A DNA stretch of 64,000 nt, taken from the NCBI GenBank assembly GCA_049282265.1, contig JBAPTR010000220.1:7367-71366 (forward strand). Reading direction: 5' to 3'. Positions within the stretch are counted from its first letter, which is position 1. Every line of letters begins with the position of its first letter. This DNA comes from CAYUCJ01 sp049282265 (GTDB lineage: Bacteria > Desulfobacterota > DSM-4660 > Desulfatiglandales > Desulfatiglandaceae). This document shows, in pieces, positions 61,048-64,000 of the stretch. A program made the position numbers and the translations under genes. The notes under the pieces are model-generated. The model was not told where the DNA came from and ran no database searches. It saw only the letters and a program-made list of their open reading frames with translations.

Positions 61048-62058
61048 TCACCGAAGTTTAAGGTATTTACGGGCATTGCCCTCAAATATTTTCTGCCGAT
61101 CGTCATCCGATATGGGCAGTTCTTCCACAATTTTGATGGTTTCCCGGATGTAAGCAGTACCTTTTTCCGGATCAAACGGCATGTCGGATGCGAACAGCAC
61201 CTTGTCTGCGCCAAAAAAGTCAAGGCCGCAGATGGTTCCCGCCACCGAGCCGAAAAGGGCTGTGTCTGCCAGAAACATCTTGAAATAATCCATATGCGGT
61301 TTCTTGAGCTGCTTGAGGACGCCCGTGTAATCCTCATCCGTGGTGCGACTGCCCAGCTGGGCCCATCCCGGCCCGACGCGGCCTTCGAAATAGGGGATCA
61401 TACCGCCCATGTGATGGGTGATTATTTTCAAATCGGGAAACTCATCGAAATAACCGCCGAACACAAGACGTGCCATGGTAACGCTGGTTTCATAGGGCCA
61501 GCCGAACGTCCACCAGATTTCATATTTGGAGCTATCTTCAGAGGCATAGTCTGAAAATCGCGCGCCACGGGCCGGATGGATCCAGATCGGTAGATCGTAT
61601 TCCGCCATCCTGGCAAACAAAGGCTTGAATTCCGGCAGATCCAGGGGCTTTCCATTAACATTGGTGAAAAACTGGATACCGACGGCATTTAAATCCTTAA
61701 TAGCGCGGTCGGTTTCTTCCACCGCCGCATCCGGGTTGTTCATCGGCAGCGAGGCGATAAAGCCGGGGAAGCGATCCGGATATTTGGCACAGTATTCGGC
61801 CATTCCGTCATTGCCTATCTGCGCAAGTTCCGGTGAAATATCCGGTCCGCCTATGACCTCCAATGGTGGAGACGCCAAACAGAGTATCTGGGCATAATCT
61901 TCAAAAAGGTCCATCATCTTCAAGCGCAGCTCCAGATCCACCAGCGCCGGTACCCCCCGAACCCGCTTGCCCAGATTTGGCAGATTCGGGGCGACCTCTA
62001 TCATTTTATCGTAAAATTTCTTGGGGAAAATGTGGTTGAAAATGTCGATCTTCTTCAT
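61048..62058 (-). CDS. Amidohydrolase 2 family protein (ACMSD-like), variant metal motif
   Basis: The 336-residue TIM-barrel protein belongs to the aminocarboxymuconate-semialdehyde decarboxylase-like amidohydrolases (COG2159). WIHPARGARF, IITHHMGGMIPYFEGRVG and LFASDMPFDPEKG hold the usual His/His/Asp ligands. The N-terminal HxH is replaced by FNH (Asn8-His9 in KIDIFNHIFP). The family includes decarboxylases and hydrolases of aromatic-ring products. AAGGAGGG precedes the ATG. It links the TRAP system with a catabolic step. Confidence 0.9.
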   Translation of the reverse strand: MKKIDIFNHIFPKKFYDKMIEVAPNLPNLGKRVRGVPALVDLELRLKMMDLFEDYAQILCLASPPLEVIGGPDISPELAQIGNDGMAEYCAKYPDRFPGFIASLPMNNPDAAVEETDRAIKDLNAVGIQFFTNVNGKPLDLPEFKPLFARMAEYDLPIWIHPARGARFSDYASEDSSKYEIWWTFGWPYETSVTMARLVFGGYFDEFPDLKIITHHMGGMIPYFEGRVGPGWAQLGSRTTDEDYTGVLKQLKKPHMDYFKMFLADTALFGSVAGTICGLDFFGADKVLFASDMPFDPEKGTAYIRETIKIVEELPISDDDRQKIFEGNARKYLKLR

Positions 62059-62094
62059 CCTGCCCTCCTTTTCCTAAAAGGTGATTTTTTATGT

Positions 62095-62880
62095 TCAAAC
62101 CCTGTCAGGTCCTACAGTATGCGGCTGATCAGCGAATACCTCCAGTCGTTCTTTTACTTCAAGCAGATGCGTTTCGATCAAATCAACGGCACCGGGCTGA
62201 TTTTTTGCGATTATTGCTGCCAATATATCCGTATGATAGGAGAGCGTATTTTTGGATTTCAGAATACTTTCGTTGAACCGCTCATGGTTGTTTGAATCTT
62301 GTGATTCAGGCCCGATCTGGCTCATGAAATGCCTTACAGCCATTGTAAGAGCTTCCACCACAATGACAAAAAATTGATTCTTAGACGCTTTCGCTACAAG
62401 ATTGTGGAACTGGATGTTTTCGTCGATGGAGTTGATATTTGCTTCGATTTTTTGTTTGGTGTCTGAAATATTCTGCTGCAGACTTTCTATATCGGCTTCA
62501 TCAGCATTCTTGATCGCATGTACCAATACGGCCTTTTCAATATCGATGCGAGCCACAGTGAGTTCCTCGATAGAAATCTTCTCCAAAAAACAAGCATCCA
62601 AAAACAGGCTGCCGATAGTATTGGAAATGGTATCTTTGATGATGGACCCGCCGTTGCCGCCTTTTTGGGTTGCGGTCAAACCGGAAAGCTCCAGGATGCG
62701 CAGTGCTTCACGAATCGACTGGCGGCCGACATTGAATTGCTGCGCCAGTTCGGTTTCGGGGGGCAGGCGGTCTCCCGGCTTAAGAACGCCTTCGAAGATA
62801 AGCTTTTTTATCTGGTTTGAGACTTCTTCGAAGGCCCTTTTGCTCTTGATGGGATTAAATTGGATTGAGTCCAACGGCAT
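62095..62880 (-). CDS. FadR-subfamily GntR transcriptional regulator
   Basis: The 261-residue protein has an N-terminal GntR winged helix (LIFEGVLKPGDRLPPETELAQQFNVGRQSIREALRILELSGL, then a glycine-rich wing QKGGNGGSII) and an all-helical FCD effector domain (from about 95: RIDIEKAVLVHAIKNADEAD, ENIQFHNLVAKASKNQFF). A TTG at 62895 extends the frame, but GGGGAT in front of ATG 62880 favours MPLDSIQF. It probably represses the downstream amidohydrolase-TRAP genes in the absence of substrate. Confidence 0.93.
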   Translation of the reverse strand: MPLDSIQFNPIKSKRAFEEVSNQIKKLIFEGVLKPGDRLPPETELAQQFNVGRQSIREALRILELSGLTATQKGGNGGSIIKDTISNTIGSLFLDACFLEKISIEELTVARIDIEKAVLVHAIKNADEADIESLQQNISDTKQKIEANINSIDENIQFHNLVAKASKNQFFVIVVEALTMAVRHFMSQIGPESQDSNNHERFNESILKSKNTLSYHTDILAAIIAKNQPGAVDLIETHLLEVKERLEVFADQPHTVGPDRV

Positions 62881-62899
62881 AGTTTTGATCCCCAAAGTA

Positions 62900-62916
62900 T
62901 GAATGTCAGACTTTCA
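62900..62916 (-). promoter_or_regulatory. Palindromic operator upstream of the GntR gene
   Basis: TGAATGTC-A-GACTTTCA is a 17-bp palindrome with one mismatch, 19 bp before the ATG at 62880. FadR-type regulators bind 15-17 bp palindromes with GTC/GAC cores. A TTGACA on the minus strand (about 62945-62950) followed 17 bp later by TTGAAT could be the promoter. Autoregulation is inferred. Confidence 0.55.
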
Positions 62917-63101
62917 AATTCTATTCAATCCAGATTAGTAATTTATGTCAAGAAAAAAAGGGTTTTTTGCTTTACTGGAAATGCATCTGTGGCCATTTTC
63001 CTTCGCGCGCCCCCCCAAAGCGGGATTTCTTAAGGCCAACTTGCTATTCACGGGTCTTTCCACTGTCACGCGACAAAGATCCGCGAGAAATCCGGTCTAG
63101 G

Positions 63102-63419
63102 TTAATAGGAAACAAGGCTGGGCAGAAATGTGGCGACATGCGGGAAAATTAAGAGTAAAATAGTCATAATGATCAGTGCACCAAGAAAAGGCATGATTCC
63201 CCTGAAGATAAGCTCAAGAGGTATATCCGGGGCAATGCCTTTTATCACAAAGACATTGACGCCCACCGGCGGAGTAATAACACCCATCTCTGTGACCAGT
63301 ACAACAATCACCCCGAACCAGATCGGGTCAAAGCCGAGCTTGGTCACTAATGGAAAAAAGATGGGAATCAGCACCACTATGAGTCCCATGGAATCCATAA
63401 AGAACCCACTAAAATAAAC
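63102..63419 (-). pseudogene. C-terminal remnant of a TRAP large permease (dctM)
   Basis: The frame reads VYFSGFFMDSMGLIVVLIPIFFPLV, then LVTEMGVITPPVGVNVFVIKG and a last span, ending at TAG (reverse of 63102-63104). These are the final three or four spans (about 105 residues) of a DctM protein of about 430 residues. Upstream the frame soon meets TGA (63459-63461) and then the GIY-YIG gene. The 5' three quarters are lost, so this is a broken gene. Confidence 0.75.
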
Positions 63420-63478
63420 CCGCTCACCCGAAGTTGCAAACGTCGACAGCAGACATTTTCACCGATGGAGACTGCCGT

Positions 63479-63778
63479 TTATTGATGGAAACCGCTCAGG
63501 GACCCAAGAATTTCCTGCAGGGTTTCCGGGTGTCGTATGAGCGTTTCCTTCCGGGCCCTAGACAGGCTTTTTATCCTGAGTTCCAGCTTCAAGGCACTTT
63601 CCCGGCTGCCGGCATTCAATTTGAGCACGAGCTGAAGGGGACCTCTTCCTTTCAGGTACCTTGCAGCTCTTGGGCCTCCACTTTGATGCTCGGCGAACCG
63701 ACGGTCGACATCGGTGGTTATCCCCGTGTAAAGGGTGTCATCCCCGCACCGGATCATATACAAGTACCAAATCGTCAT
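63479..63778 (-). CDS. GIY-YIG nuclease-domain protein (UPF0213-like)
   Basis: A 99-residue protein made of one GIY-YIG domain: WYLYMIRCGDDTLYTGITTDVDRRFAEHQSG, with the arginine in DVDRRFAEH, then ARYLKGRGPLQLVLKLNAGSRESALKLELRIKSLSR. Single-domain members (YhbQ-like) are small DNA-cleaving or repair-associated proteins. It stands alone beside the truncated dctM, and the 222 bp after it to the window end show no gene. Confidence 0.92.
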   Translation of the reverse strand: MTIWYLYMIRCGDDTLYTGITTDVDRRFAEHQSGGPRAARYLKGRGPLQLVLKLNAGSRESALKLELRIKSLSRARKETLIRHPETLQEILGSLSGFHQ

Positions 63779-64000
63779 AGAGGGGCCTTTGTTCGATTGG
63801 AATGCGAGTCGGGCACGTTAAATTGCATGTTGAATTGAATGGTGAATGGGGGTCGGATCACGGAAACAATTTGATGCAATTAATAAAACATTTACTTTTG
63901 CAGCCAAATAGGTTTTCAAAAAGGCATTTTGGAGCCTGAAACGTACTTTCAAGAAAACGTTTGGAAAAATCAAGGGTAAAATGACATTATCTTCCTGGTC

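Overview
The window looks like a chromosomal piece of an anaerobic, moderately GC-rich Gram-negative bacterium, most probably a member of the Desulfobacterota (inference). Reasons are three TRAP-type solute uptake systems, many cytoplasmic iron-sulfur oxidoreductases, an adenylylsulfate-reductase-like flavoprotein/ferredoxin pair, CoA-dependent amino-acid catabolism, an apparent selenocysteine-containing Dsb protein, and several families of short palindromic intergenic repeats. No rRNA, tRNA, CRISPR array, insertion sequence with transposase, or prophage was seen.

Layout. 1-6801: end of a PhoR-like kinase, two unrelated minus-strand genes, then a complete phosphate uptake operon pstS-pstC-pstA-pstB-phoU preceded by 11-bp-spaced direct repeats that look like a PhoB box. 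7011-13722: minus-strand envelope genes: a membrane protein, a TSUP (TauE/SafE) exporter with a large periplasmic domain, a small membrane protein, a DsbA-like protein read through an in-frame TGA (likely selenocysteine), and a UPF0182 protein. 13723-16098: a decayed zone with dispersed repeats, two remnants, an alpha/beta hydrolase with a cysteine nucleophile and an internally deleted metallo-beta-lactamase gene; a HEAT-repeat gene follows. 17377-33295: one long plus-strand catabolic block: IclR regulator, a spermidine/putrescine-type ABC transporter (two permeases, Tat-exported binding protein, ATPase), proline-racemase-family enzyme, YtcJ-like amidohydrolase, class III aminotransferase, CoA-transferase A and B, M20 deacylase, thiolase, HyuC/AllC-type carbamoylase and a second class III aminotransferase. 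This order suggests import of an amino or N-acyl/N-carbamoyl compound, removal of the N-acyl group, transamination, CoA activation and thiolysis. 33421-35926 holds a crotonase and an MFS carrier on the minus strand. 36323: an ABC-F ATPase behind a leader terminator, then a DMT transporter remnant.

38428-46405 is a second catabolic block on the minus strand: IclR regulator, DctP-DctQ-DctM TRAP transporter, fumarylacetoacetate-hydrolase-family enzyme, DapA-family lyase, Asp/Glu-racemase/maleate-isomerase-family enzyme and a dihydroorotate-dehydrogenase-like flavoprotein. 47089-53523 is a plus-strand redox block: molybdopterin oxidoreductase without export signal, a four-cluster ferredoxin, a GltD-like NAD(P)H/FAD/Fe-S protein, a small protein, a two-CBS protein and a HoxU-like 2Fe-2S/4Fe-4S protein. 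53787-55628 has an M24-family protein and a receiver-domain protein in convergent orientation around a terminator. 55756-62880 is a third minus-strand catabolic block: FadR-type regulator, ACMSD-like amidohydrolase, TAXI binding protein, fused TRAP permease, ferredoxin and an AprA/FrdA-like flavoprotein. The right end has a truncated dctM and a GIY-YIG protein.

The most notable items are the UxxC Dsb selenoprotein with a matching SECIS-like hairpin, a 155-bp repeat built of five consecutive hairpins present in three full copies, and the matched four-cysteine inserts in the two aminotransferases.
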